Assembly (NCBI RefSeq): GCF_014650775.1
Contig: NZ_BMVP01000006.1
Location: 1 to 64,000, forward strand
DNA length: 64,000 bases
Reading direction: 5' to 3'
Source of the DNA: Streptomyces cirratus
Lineage (GTDB): Bacteria; Actinomycetota; Actinomycetes; Streptomycetales; Streptomycetaceae
In this document: positions 56,431 to 64,000 of the stretch, piece by piece
How positions within the stretch are numbered: the stretch's first letter is position 1
Layout: every line of letters begins with the position of its first letter
Notes under the pieces: generated by a model
What the model saw: only the letters and a program-made list of their open reading frames with translations
What the model was told of the DNA's origin: nothing
The model's database searches: none
Position numbers and translations under genes: made by a program

Positions 56431-58626
56431 ATGGGAGCCACATCACACCAAGCCGGGGCCGCCGGCAGGGCACTGACGGCCGACCGCCCCGCATCCGTAC
56501 GGAACGTCGTGCTGGTCGGCCACAGCGGCGCCGGGAAGACCACGCTGGTCGAAGCCCTCGCCCTGACCGCGGGGGCCGTGAACAGGGCCGGACGGGTCGA
56601 GGACGGCGGCACCGTCTCCGACTACGACGAGATCGAACAGCGCCGCCAGCGCTCCATCCAGCTCTCCCTCGTCCCCGTCGAATGGGGCGGAATCAAGATC
56701 AACGTGCTCGACACCCCCGGATACGCCGACTTCGTCGGGGAACTCAGGGCCGGTCTGCGCGCCGCGGACGCGGCCCTCTTCGTCGTCTCGGCCGCCGACG
56801 GGATCGACGGGGCCACCCGGATGGTGTGGGACGAATGCGAGGCCGTGGGCATGCCCAGGGCCATCGTCATCACCCATTTGGAGGCAGCCCGGGCGGATTA
56901 CACGCAGATGACCTCGGTCTGCGGCGAGATCTTCGGCGGCGACGACCCGGACGCCGTCATCCCGCTCTACCTGCCCCTGCACGGCCCCGCCGGGCCCGAC
57001 GGGCACGCACCCGTCACCGGCCTGCTCGGGCTGCTGTCCCAGCGGGTCTACGACTACACCTCCGGCGAGCGCACCGAACGCGACCCCGACCCCGCCGAGC
57101 TCGCGCTGATCTCGCAGGCCCGCTCCCGCCTGATCGAGGGGATCATCGCGGAGAGCGAGGACGAGACCCTCATGGACCGCTACCTCGGCGGCGAGGACAT
57201 CGACCTCAAGACCCTGATCGACGACCTGGAGCGGGCCGTCGCGCGCGGCACCTTCCACCCCGTCCTGATGGCGGCGCCCGCCGCCGAAGGGGCCCGCCAG
57301 GGCCTGGGCACCGTCGAACTCCTCGAACTGGTCACCGGCGGCTTCCCCACCCCGCTCGAACGCGCCCCCCTCACCGTCACCGCCCCCGACGGCGCCGCCC
57401 GCCCCGACGTCACCTGCGACCCGGACGGGCCGCTCCTGGCCGAGGTGGTCAAGACCTCCTCCGACCCCTACGTGGGCCGCGTCTCCCTCGTCCGCGTCTT
57501 CTCGGGCACCCTGCGCCCGGAGGAGACCGTGCACGTCAGCGGGCACGGTCTGGCCGACCGCGGCCACGAGGACCACGACGTCGACGAGAGGATCGGCGCC
57601 CTGACCTCCCCGTTCGGCAAGCAGCAGCGCACCCTCACCCACGTCATCGCGGGTGACCTGGCGTGCGTGGCGAAACTGAGCCGGGCCGAGACCGGCGACA
57701 CCCTCTCCGCCAAGGACGGCCCGCTCCTGATGGAGCCCTGGCCGATGCCCGAACCGCTCCTGCCCCTCGCCATCGAGGCCCACAGCAAGGCCGACGAGGA
57801 CAAGCTCTCCCAGGGCCTGGCCCGGCTCGTCGCCGAGGACCCGACCATGCGGCTGGAGCAGAACCCGCACACCGGCCAGCTCGTGCTGTGGTGCCTGGGG
57901 GAAGCCCACCAGGACGTCGCCCTGGAGCGGCTGCGCACCCGCTACGGGGTCCAGGTCGACCCCGTGCCCCACAAGGTGAGCCTGCGCGAGACCTTCGGCG
58001 CCAAGGCGGCCGGGCGCGGCCGGCACGTCAAACAGTCCGGCGGCCACGGCCAGTTCGCCATCTGCGAGATCGAGGTCGAACCCCTCCCGCCGGGCAGCGG
58101 CATCGAGTTCGTGGACAAGGTCGTCGGCGGATCCGTGCCGCGGCAGTTCATCCCGTCCGTGGAGAAGGGCGTACGCGCCCAGGCCGCCCGCGGAGTGGCG
58201 GCCGGCTATCCGCTGGTCGACGTACGGGTCACCCTGCTCGACGGCAAGGCGCACTCGGTGGACTCCTCCGACGCCGCGTTCCAGACCGCGGGCGCCCTCG
58301 CCCTGCGCGAAGCCGCTGCCGAGGCCTCCATCCACCTGCTGGAGCCCGTCGCGGAACTCGACGTCCTGGTCCCGGACGAGTACGTCGGCCCCGTGATGAG
58401 CGACCTGGCGGGCCGCCGCGGCCGCGTCGTGGGCACCGACCAGGCCGGCCCCGGCAGGACCCGGGTCCGCGCCGAGATCCCCGAGATCGAGATCGGCCGG
58501 TACGCGGTGGAGCTGCGCTCCGTGTCGCACGGCACGGGCGGGTTCAGCCGTACGTACGCCCGGCACGAGCCGATGCCCCCGCAGCTGGCGGACAAGGTTC
58601 GCGAACGGGCGGAGAAGGGAAGTTAA
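56431..58626 (+). CDS. EF-G-like translational GTPase (EF-G2 type)
   Basis: A 731-residue paralogue of elongation factor G. The G1 loop is GHSGAGKT (30-37) and G3 is DTPGYADF (94-101), where the switch II His of EF-G is replaced by Tyr98. The G4 position, NKxD in canonical GTPases, reads THLE (148-151). The other EF-G domains follow: domain II (VGRVSLVRVFSGTLRPEE), III-V with ALREAAAEASIHLLEPV. Related proteins in other actinobacteria (EF-G2/FusA2) do not replace EF-G in elongation. The ATG has GGGAGG 10 nt upstream. Confidence 0.88.
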   Translation: MGATSHQAGAAGRALTADRPASVRNVVLVGHSGAGKTTLVEALALTAGAVNRAGRVEDGGTVSDYDEIEQRRQRSIQLSLVPVEWGGIKINVLDTPGYADFVGELRAGLRAADAALFVVSAADGIDGATRMVWDECEAVGMPRAIVITHLEAARADYTQMTSVCGEIFGGDDPDAVIPLYLPLHGPAGPDGHAPVTGLLGLLSQRVYDYTSGERTERDPDPAELALISQARSRLIEGIIAESEDETLMDRYLGGEDIDLKTLIDDLERAVARGTFHPVLMAAPAAEGARQGLGTVELLELVTGGFPTPLERAPLTVTAPDGAARPDVTCDPDGPLLAEVVKTSSDPYVGRVSLVRVFSGTLRPEETVHVSGHGLADRGHEDHDVDERIGALTSPFGKQQRTLTHVIAGDLACVAKLSRAETGDTLSAKDGPLLMEPWPMPEPLLPLAIEAHSKADEDKLSQGLARLVAEDPTMRLEQNPHTGQLVLWCLGEAHQDVALERLRTRYGVQVDPVPHKVSLRETFGAKAAGRGRHVKQSGGHGQFAICEIEVEPLPPGSGIEFVDKVVGGSVPRQFIPSVEKGVRAQAARGVAAGYPLVDVRVTLLDGKAHSVDSSDAAFQTAGALALREAAAEASIHLLEPVAELDVLVPDEYVGPVMSDLAGRRGRVVGTDQAGPGRTRVRAEIPEIEIGRYAVELRSVSHGTGGFSRTYARHEPMPPQLADKVRERAEKGS

Positions 58627-58781
58627 CCGACATAGCACATGGGATGCCGCCTGCTCAACCTTGTTGCGGTGGGCGGTATTTCCCTGTCCCATACCAAGGG
58701 GTGGGTCCCGCCGATAGGCTCTCGACCGGGGCAGAGCGCAGGCGCGGCACAACGCATGACGGTACGTCGATGGGGGCAACG

Positions 58782-60431
58782 GTGGCGGACGACGGTTTCG
58801 ACTTCAGGCCCGGGGCACAGATCCCGCTCCAGGGGGGCGGTGGGCAGACCGCCGCGACCAACGCGCTCGCCTCCGCCGCCTACCGCGACGGCAAGGTCGA
58901 CGAGATCCTCAAGGCCAACAACGAGTACCACGAGTCGAAGGTCAAGCCGGGCAAGATCTCCCTCTTGGAACCCAACCTCGGCGAGGCCTTCTGCCGGGCC
59001 GTGGAGGCCCGCACCCTGGGCGCCGCCCGCAAACCCCTGATCCAGTCCTTCGGCGCCGACCCGCAGACCGTGGTGGAGCACTGCCTGGCAGCGTCCCGCA
59101 TCCGCAAGGAGCGCGACCGCAAGCTGCGCCTGATCACCCTGGTGTGCGGGGTGGTGTTCCTGCCCGGGCTGATGCTCTGGCTGGGCCTGTTCCAGCTCCG
59201 CAAGTGGCTCGCCAAGGGCAAGCGCGGGTCCTGGGCGGGCACCGCGCTCCTGGTCGGCGTGGGCGTCGTCATCGCCGTACTGATGTTCCGGCTGCCGTTC
59301 ACCGGGTTCTTCGGCCTCTACCTGCGCGCCATGGTCATCGCCCCGGCCGTGGGCTGGTTCGTGGCCCGCCGGCTCTGCGAGACCACCGCCGCCGACATGC
59401 GCTCGCGCTGGGACGGGCTGCTCGGCGGCGGCGGGGTCGCCGCGAAGATCCCGGAGGCGGTGCCCGGCAACCCCGACGAGAAGGCCCGCGAGGACCTGCG
59501 CCGCCAGCTGGCGAGGCTGACCGCCGAAGACCGCAGCAATTCCGTCTTCTACGCCGGCCCCAAGGGCATCCTCGGCATGGGCACCCGCTGGGGCAGCTGG
59601 CAGATGGCCGAGGAACTGGTCCCGAGGACCGAGGGCGCCGAGATCCACCCGTTCCGCAGCTGGGACGTCATACGCGCGATCGACACCGAACTGCGCAAGC
59701 TGGAGCGCGGCCCCCTGCACACCGGAGGCTTCCCGACCGCCTCGATCCAGCACTGGATCGTCACGCCGATCGGCGAGGGCGCCACCGAAGTGGCCCGCCC
59801 CACCGGCGAGGACGTCGACACCTTCCTGGTGAAGCCGCACGAGATCACCCGGATCTGCAACGAGCAGCAGTTCAGCGCCGGCAACCGGCACTACCTGGGC
59901 ATCCAGTACCCGCTCTGGGACGGCCAGCTGGTGATCACGATGATGGTGACCGTCACCGTGCTGTACAAGACCCTCCGCGTGGACGTCACCGCGCACGCGC
60001 TCGGTCCCGTGCACGGCCTGTTCACCACGAAGTCCGCGCCCAAGACGGTCGAGGTCGCCAAGTCCGTCCGGTTCTGGGAGACGGTGGAGCGCCGGCTGCC
60101 GCTGGTGGACGCCGACGAGGTGGTACGGCTGGCCGTGCGCGCCCCGCTGACCTGGTACCCGCCGCTCCTGGACTACCTGGGCGGCAAGCTGATCCTCCCG
60201 GAGCCCTTCGGCGTCCGCCACGTCTGGGCGGGCTCCATGTGGCGCCACCGGTTCATGGCCGACGACGCCCTGCGCACGGTGACGCCGGTGCTGCGGGCGG
60301 TGCACGCCGCCGCGTTCCGGGTGCTGGAGGAGAACGGCGTGGACACCGAGCGCTTCACGAACCGCTCGTCCATCATGAGCGGCCTCATCCAGGAGCCCGC
60401 CCCGCGCAAGGCGGACGTCTACGACGCGTAG
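58782..60431 (+). CDS. Multi-span membrane protein of unknown function
   Basis: A 549-residue protein. The N-terminal 100 residues are soluble, followed by a hydrophobic helix (LITLVCGVVFLPGLMLWLG) and, after a basic loop RKWLAKGKRGSW, further helices GTALLVGVGVVIAVLMF and FFGLYLRAMVIAPAVGWFVA, then a large C-terminal domain of mixed character with another possible hydrophobic segment (LVITMMVTVTVLYKTL). No enzyme motif is evident. I use the GTG at 58782 because GGGGG lies 5 nt before it; an in-frame ATG at 58770 would add four residues. It is 155 bp downstream of the EF-G2 gene and convergent with the HIT gene. Confidence 0.75.
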   Translation: MADDGFDFRPGAQIPLQGGGGQTAATNALASAAYRDGKVDEILKANNEYHESKVKPGKISLLEPNLGEAFCRAVEARTLGAARKPLIQSFGADPQTVVEHCLAASRIRKERDRKLRLITLVCGVVFLPGLMLWLGLFQLRKWLAKGKRGSWAGTALLVGVGVVIAVLMFRLPFTGFFGLYLRAMVIAPAVGWFVARRLCETTAADMRSRWDGLLGGGGVAAKIPEAVPGNPDEKAREDLRRQLARLTAEDRSNSVFYAGPKGILGMGTRWGSWQMAEELVPRTEGAEIHPFRSWDVIRAIDTELRKLERGPLHTGGFPTASIQHWIVTPIGEGATEVARPTGEDVDTFLVKPHEITRICNEQQFSAGNRHYLGIQYPLWDGQLVITMMVTVTVLYKTLRVDVTAHALGPVHGLFTTKSAPKTVEVAKSVRFWETVERRLPLVDADEVVRLAVRAPLTWYPPLLDYLGGKLILPEPFGVRHVWAGSMWRHRFMADDALRTVTPVLRAVHAAAFRVLEENGVDTERFTNRSSIMSGLIQEPAPRKADVYDA

Positions 60432-60461
60432 GCCCGGGCCGGCCGGTCAGCCGACCAGAGG

Positions 60462-61010
60462 TCAGTCGGCCGGCCAGGCCTCCGCGAGCATCCGGCGGGT
60501 GTCCGCGAGGAGCTGGGGCAGCACCTTGGTGTGGCCGACCACCGGCATGAAGTTCGTGTCCCCGCCCCAGCGGGGCACGATGTGCTGGTGCAGGTGCGCG
60601 GCGATGCCGGCCCCCGCCGCCGCGCCCTGGTTCATGCCGATGTTGAAGCCGTGCGCCCCCGAAGCCTTGCGCAGCGCGGTCATGGCCCGTTTGGTGAGCT
60701 CGGCGAGCTCGGCCGTCTCGGGGCCGTCCAGCTCGGTGTAGTCGGCGACGTGCCGGTACGGGACGACCATCAGGTGGCCGCCGTTGTACGGGTAGAGGTT
60801 CAGCACGGCGTACACGTGCTTGCCCCGGGCCACGATCAGGCCGTCCTCGTCGGACATCTCCGGAATCCCGCAGAAGGGACAGCCGTCCCCGGCCTCCGGG
60901 CCGGTCGGCTTGTTCTCGCCCTGGATGTAGGCCATCCGGTGGGGCGTCCACAGACGCTGGAACGCGTCCTGCGTACCCACACCGATCTGCTGCTCCGGCT
61001 CACTCGTCAT
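60462..61010 (-). CDS. HIT-family hydrolase/phosphorylase
   Basis: A 182-residue protein with a CPFC zinc pair (44-47) and the histidine triad HLHQH (139-143) in AAHLHQHIVPRW. This layout matches the actinobacterial Ap4A phosphorylase-like HIT proteins that lie between pgsA and thrS in mycobacteria. The ATG at 61010 (MTSEPEQQ) is preferred to one four codons earlier. It converges on the membrane-protein gene and diverges from the channel gene. Confidence 0.88.
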   Translation of the reverse strand: MTSEPEQQIGVGTQDAFQRLWTPHRMAYIQGENKPTGPEAGDGCPFCGIPEMSDEDGLIVARGKHVYAVLNLYPYNGGHLMVVPYRHVADYTELDGPETAELAELTKRAMTALRKASGAHGFNIGMNQGAAAGAGIAAHLHQHIVPRWGGDTNFMPVVGHTKVLPQLLADTRRMLAEAWPAD

Positions 61011-61089
61011 GGGATGCAGCATATGACCTTGCCCCCGCTGGGCGTGTCGCCGGGGCGGACACCGGCCGGGGACCGGCGATGCTGGGCGG

Positions 61090-61776
61090 ATGCACGACGA
61101 TCCGCCGACCCGCGAGGAGCTCTGGGAGCGCCGTACCGAGCTGCCGCTGTTCTACGCCTCCCTGCTCTTCATCACCGGGTACGCGGTGCGCGTGCTCGCC
61201 CCCCGGAGCGAACACCTGTGGCGGGACGGGGCGGGGCTCGTGGTCCTGCTGACCTGGCTGTGCTTCATCGGGGACTACGGGGTGCGGCTGGTGCTCAGCG
61301 GCGGCCGGCCGCTGCGTTTCGTGCGCCGGCACTGGCTGGACACCCTGATCGTCGTGTTGCCCACCCTGCGGCCGCTGCGCATGGTCAAGGTCCACGACGC
61401 CATCCAGGCCCGCCGGGAGCGGCCGCGCCGGGGGCTGTACCAGCGGGTGATCATGTACGCCGGTCTCTCGGCCGTCCTGCTCGGCTTCTCCGGGGCGCTC
61501 GGCGTCTACCACCAGGAGCACCAGGACCCGCACTCCTCCATCCGCACGTTCGGGGACGCGGTGTGGTGGGTGTGCGAGACGCTGACGACGGTGGGGTACG
61601 GCGACGTGACCCCGGTGACCCCGGTAGGCCGGCTGATCGCGGTCGGGCTGATGGTGTGCGGGCTCGCGCTGCTGGGCGCGGTGACGGGCAGCTTCTCGTC
61701 CTGGCTGATCCAGGTCTTCCGCCAGGAGGACGAGGAGGAGCCTCCGGGGAACCGAAGTTCGCCGGAGGCTCCTTGA
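61090..61776 (+). CDS. Potassium channel, VIC superfamily
   Basis: A 228-residue membrane protein with the K+ selectivity filter TTVGYGD (166-172) between two helices (MYAGLSAVLLGFSGALGVY and RLIAVGLMVCGLALLGAVTG). N-terminal helices include an S4-like stretch PTLRPLRMVKVHDA with regularly spaced basic residues, so it may be a shortened voltage-gated type. The C-terminus is acidic and short. The gene is alone on the plus strand between HIT and thrS. Confidence 0.88.
   Translation: MHDDPPTREELWERRTELPLFYASLLFITGYAVRVLAPRSEHLWRDGAGLVVLLTWLCFIGDYGVRLVLSGGRPLRFVRRHWLDTLIVVLPTLRPLRMVKVHDAIQARRERPRRGLYQRVIMYAGLSAVLLGFSGALGVYHQEHQDPHSSIRTFGDAVWWVCETLTTVGYGDVTPVTPVGRLIAVGLMVCGLALLGAVTGSFSSWLIQVFRQEDEEEPPGNRSSPEAP
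61736..61773 (+). terminator. Channel-gene terminator overlapping its coding end
   Basis: A perfect 12-bp stem AGGAGCCTCCGG/CCGGAGGCTCCT (61736-61747 with 61762-61773) lies within the last codons and ends one base before the stop codon. A second, smaller GC hairpin (61787-61804) lies before the thrS stop. Confidence 0.55.
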
Positions 61777-61818
61777 AGGGGCCGTGCCGGCCAGAGCGGG
61801 CCGGCCGGGCCGTGCCGG

Positions 61819-63795
61819 TCAGACCTGGACGCGGTCCTCGACGACCTGGGCCAGCTTGGCCAGCGCCTCGTCCTTGGCGATGCCGTTCTCCTGCGAACCG
61901 TCGCGGTAGCGGAAGGAGACGGTGCCGGCGGCCATGTCCTCGTCACCGACGATGATCATGAACGGGACCTTGAGCTTCTGGTGGTTCCTGATCTTCTTCT
62001 GCATGCGGTCGGAGGAGGCGTCCACCTCGACGCGCAGCCCCTTCTTCTTCGCCGCGGCGGCGAACTCCTGGAGGTACTCCACGTGCCCGTCGCCGATCGG
62101 GATGCCGACCGCCTGGACCGGGGCCAGCCACGGCGGCATGGCGCCCGCGTAGTGCTCCAGCAGTACGGCGAAGAACCGCTCGATGGAGCCGAACAGGGCG
62201 CGGTGGATCATGACCGGCCGCTGGCGGGAGCCGTCGGACGCGGTGTACTCCAGGTTGAACCGCTCCGGGAGGTTGAAGTCGAGCTGGACGGTCGACATCT
62301 GCCAGGTACGGCCGATGGCGTCACGCGCCTGCACGGAGATCTTCGGGCCGTAGAAGGCCGCGCCGCCCGGGTCGGGGGTCAGCGGGAGGCCCTGCTTCTC
62401 GGCGACCGACTGGAGGACCGCGGTGGCCTCCTCCCACGCCTCGTCCGAGCCGACGTACTTCTCCGGGTCCTTGGTGGACAGCTCCAGGTAGAAGTCGTTC
62501 AGGCCGTAGTCGCGCAGCAGGTCGAGCACGAAGGTGAGGGTGCGGTCGAGCTCCTCGGCCATCTGCTCGCGGGTGCAGTAGATGTGCGCGTCGTCCTGGG
62601 TGAAGCCGCGGGCACGGGTCAGACCGTGCACGACGCCCGACTTCTCGTAACGGTAGACCGTGCCGAACTCGAACAGCCGCAGGGGCAGTTCGCGGTAGGA
62701 GCGGCCGCGCGCGTCGAAGATCAGGTTGTGCATCGGGCAGTTCATGGGCTTGAGGTAGTAGTCGGTACCACCGTCGAGCTGCATGGGGGGGTACATGCCC
62801 TCCGCGTACCAGTCCAGGTGACCGCTCTTCTCGAAGAGCGCGCCCTTGGTGGCGTGCGGCGAGTACACGAACTCGTAGTCGTGCTCCTCGTGCTTCTTGC
62901 GGCTGTAGTCCTCCATGACCCGGCGGATGATGCCGCCGCGGGGGTGGAAGACGGCCAGGCCGGAGCCGATCTCGTCCGGGATGGAGAAGAGGTCCAGCTC
63001 GCTGCCGAGCTTGCGGTGGTCGCGCTTCTCGGCCTCGGCGAGGAAGTCGAGGTGCGCCTTGAGCTCGTCCTTGGAGGGCCAGGCGGTGCCGTAGATGCGC
63101 TGGAGCATCGGGTTCTTCTCGCTGCCGCGCCAGTAGGCGGCGGCGTTGCGCATCAGCTTGAACGCCGGGATGTTGCGGGTGGTGGGCAGGTGGGGACCGC
63201 GGCAGAGGTCCTTCCAGCACAGCTCGCCGGTCTTCGCGTCCAGGTTGTCGTAGATGGTCAGCTCGCCGCCGCCCACCTCGACGTTCGCACCGTCGTCGGT
63301 CGAGGCGGAGCCCTTGATGCCGATGAGCTCCAGCTTGTACGGCTCGTCGGCGAGCTCCTCGCGGGCCGCCTCGTCGGTGACCACGCGGCGGGAGAACTTC
63401 TGGCCCCGCTTCTGGATCTCCTGCATCTTCTTCTCGATGGCCTTGAGGTCATCGGGGGTGAAGGGCTTCGCGACGTCGAAGTCGTAGTAGAAGCCGTTCT
63501 GGACCGGCGGGCCGATGCCCAGCTTGGCTTCGGGGAAGAGTTCCTGCACGGCCTGCGCCATGACGTGCGCGGTCGAGTGGCGCAGGATGTTCAGGCCGTC
63601 CTCGGAGGAGATCTCCACCGGCTCGACGGACTCGCCGTCCCTCACCTCGTACGAGAGGTCCTTGAGCTCGCCCGCGATGCGCGCGGCCACGACGGTGCGC
63701 TCGCCGGCGAAGAGCTCGGCCGCCGTAGTGCCCGTGGCCACCACGCGCTCGTCCCGCTCGGAATCGCGTTGGATGATCACACGGACGTCTGACAC
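61819..63795 (-). CDS. thrS: Threonyl-tRNA synthetase
   Basis: Charges tRNA-Thr. The 658-residue protein has an N-terminal TGS domain, the SAD editing domain with HSTAHVMAQAVQELFP, class II catalytic motifs (LKPMNCPMHNLIFD zinc Cys/His; RYEKSGVVHGLTRARGFTQDD motif 2, residues given in part; HRALFGSIERFFAVLLEHY motif 3) and a C-terminal anticodon domain. It starts at the GTG at 63795. I saw no T-box leader. Confidence 0.96.
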   Translation of the reverse strand: MSDVRVIIQRDSERDERVVATGTTAAELFAGERTVVAARIAGELKDLSYEVRDGESVEPVEISSEDGLNILRHSTAHVMAQAVQELFPEAKLGIGPPVQNGFYYDFDVAKPFTPDDLKAIEKKMQEIQKRGQKFSRRVVTDEAAREELADEPYKLELIGIKGSASTDDGANVEVGGGELTIYDNLDAKTGELCWKDLCRGPHLPTTRNIPAFKLMRNAAAYWRGSEKNPMLQRIYGTAWPSKDELKAHLDFLAEAEKRDHRKLGSELDLFSIPDEIGSGLAVFHPRGGIIRRVMEDYSRKKHEEHDYEFVYSPHATKGALFEKSGHLDWYAEGMYPPMQLDGGTDYYLKPMNCPMHNLIFDARGRSYRELPLRLFEFGTVYRYEKSGVVHGLTRARGFTQDDAHIYCTREQMAEELDRTLTFVLDLLRDYGLNDFYLELSTKDPEKYVGSDEAWEEATAVLQSVAEKQGLPLTPDPGGAAFYGPKISVQARDAIGRTWQMSTVQLDFNLPERFNLEYTASDGSRQRPVMIHRALFGSIERFFAVLLEHYAGAMPPWLAPVQAVGIPIGDGHVEYLQEFAAAAKKKGLRVEVDASSDRMQKKIRNHQKLKVPFMIIVGDEDMAAGTVSFRYRDGSQENGIAKDEALAKLAQVVEDRVQV

Positions 63796-64000
63796 CGGTC
63801 TCTCCTGAACTCTGGGGGTGCGCGAGCGAACACTGCGCGCCTGAATCGTACCGAGCGTTGTGGCCGCGCCGCTAAACGGTTACTGCCGGGCCCGCCCCAC
63901 GGGGGCCCGGTGCCCGGCCCGGGCCGCCGGGTGCGGCGGCGCCCCTCCACGCCCGGACAACCGTGCGGGAAGGCCACACCGGGGCGCGGCCCCGGTGGAC
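63796..64000. other. Upstream region of thrS to the window edge
   Basis: About 205 bp, very GC-rich. A minus-strand TACGAT near 63848-63853 could be a -10 element, without a good -35. No gene can be supported here. Confidence 0.3.

Overview
The window is a chromosomal core segment from a high-GC actinomycete, almost certainly a Streptomyces. The signs are very high GC with strong third-position GC, frequent GTG and some TTG starts, a full-length bldD with the c-di-GMP signature, the small nucleoid protein sIHF, zinc-free ribosomal protein S4, actinobacterial PGKGP-type EF-P, and a phosphatidylinositol-mannoside gene block next to thrS. Most genes are housekeeping and lie on the minus strand. 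I saw no tRNA or rRNA genes, transposases or CRISPR arrays.

Left part (1-14.3 kb, minus strand): metK (cut by the window edge), coaBC, rpoZ, gmk and sihF, then one long pyrimidine operon in the order pyrR-pyrB-pyrC-(PH-like membrane protein)-carA-carB-pyrD-pyrF. Many of its genes overlap by a few bases. The pyrR leader carries what looks like a PyrR-binding hairpin that reaches into the pyrR ribosome binding site, so UMP sensing could repress translation of the operon's first gene. bldD is divergent from it and has its own promoter with an inverted repeat at the start site, consistent with autoregulation.

Middle (14.9-46.5 kb): nusB-efp-M24 peptidase; a P-loop kinase-like gene; a shikimate operon (aroE, a 63-aa membrane protein, aroC, aroK, aroB, aroQ); mltG; ruvX-alaS with two small membrane proteins; rpsD; rarA; a VKOR homologue; hisS with a metallo-hydrolase; a membrane-anchored cyclophilin; a DUF349 coiled-coil protein; relA; apt-secF-secD-yajC; ruvCAB; and yebC. 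Strong hairpin terminators separate several of these units. The most striking is a perfect 64-bp palindrome between the convergent DUF349 gene and relA.

Right part (46.6-64 kb): pdxST, a LemA-like membrane protein, and then an island of three minus-strand genes (48854-53345) that looks accessory. They encode an 833-aa STAND/NB-ARC-type NTPase with a C-terminal TPR-like region and no attached effector, followed by two tandem paralogous APH/choline-kinase-fold phosphotransferases. The genes are packed with a 4-bp overlap and a 2-bp gap. The STAND gene has a TTA codon at position 13, so its translation should depend on the bldA tRNA. This island is my main candidate for an undescribed system. 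It interrupts what otherwise reads as a conserved block: pimA, patA-like acyltransferase, pgsA, an EF-G paralogue, a membrane protein, an HIT hydrolase and thrS, with a small K+ channel gene also inserted before thrS.
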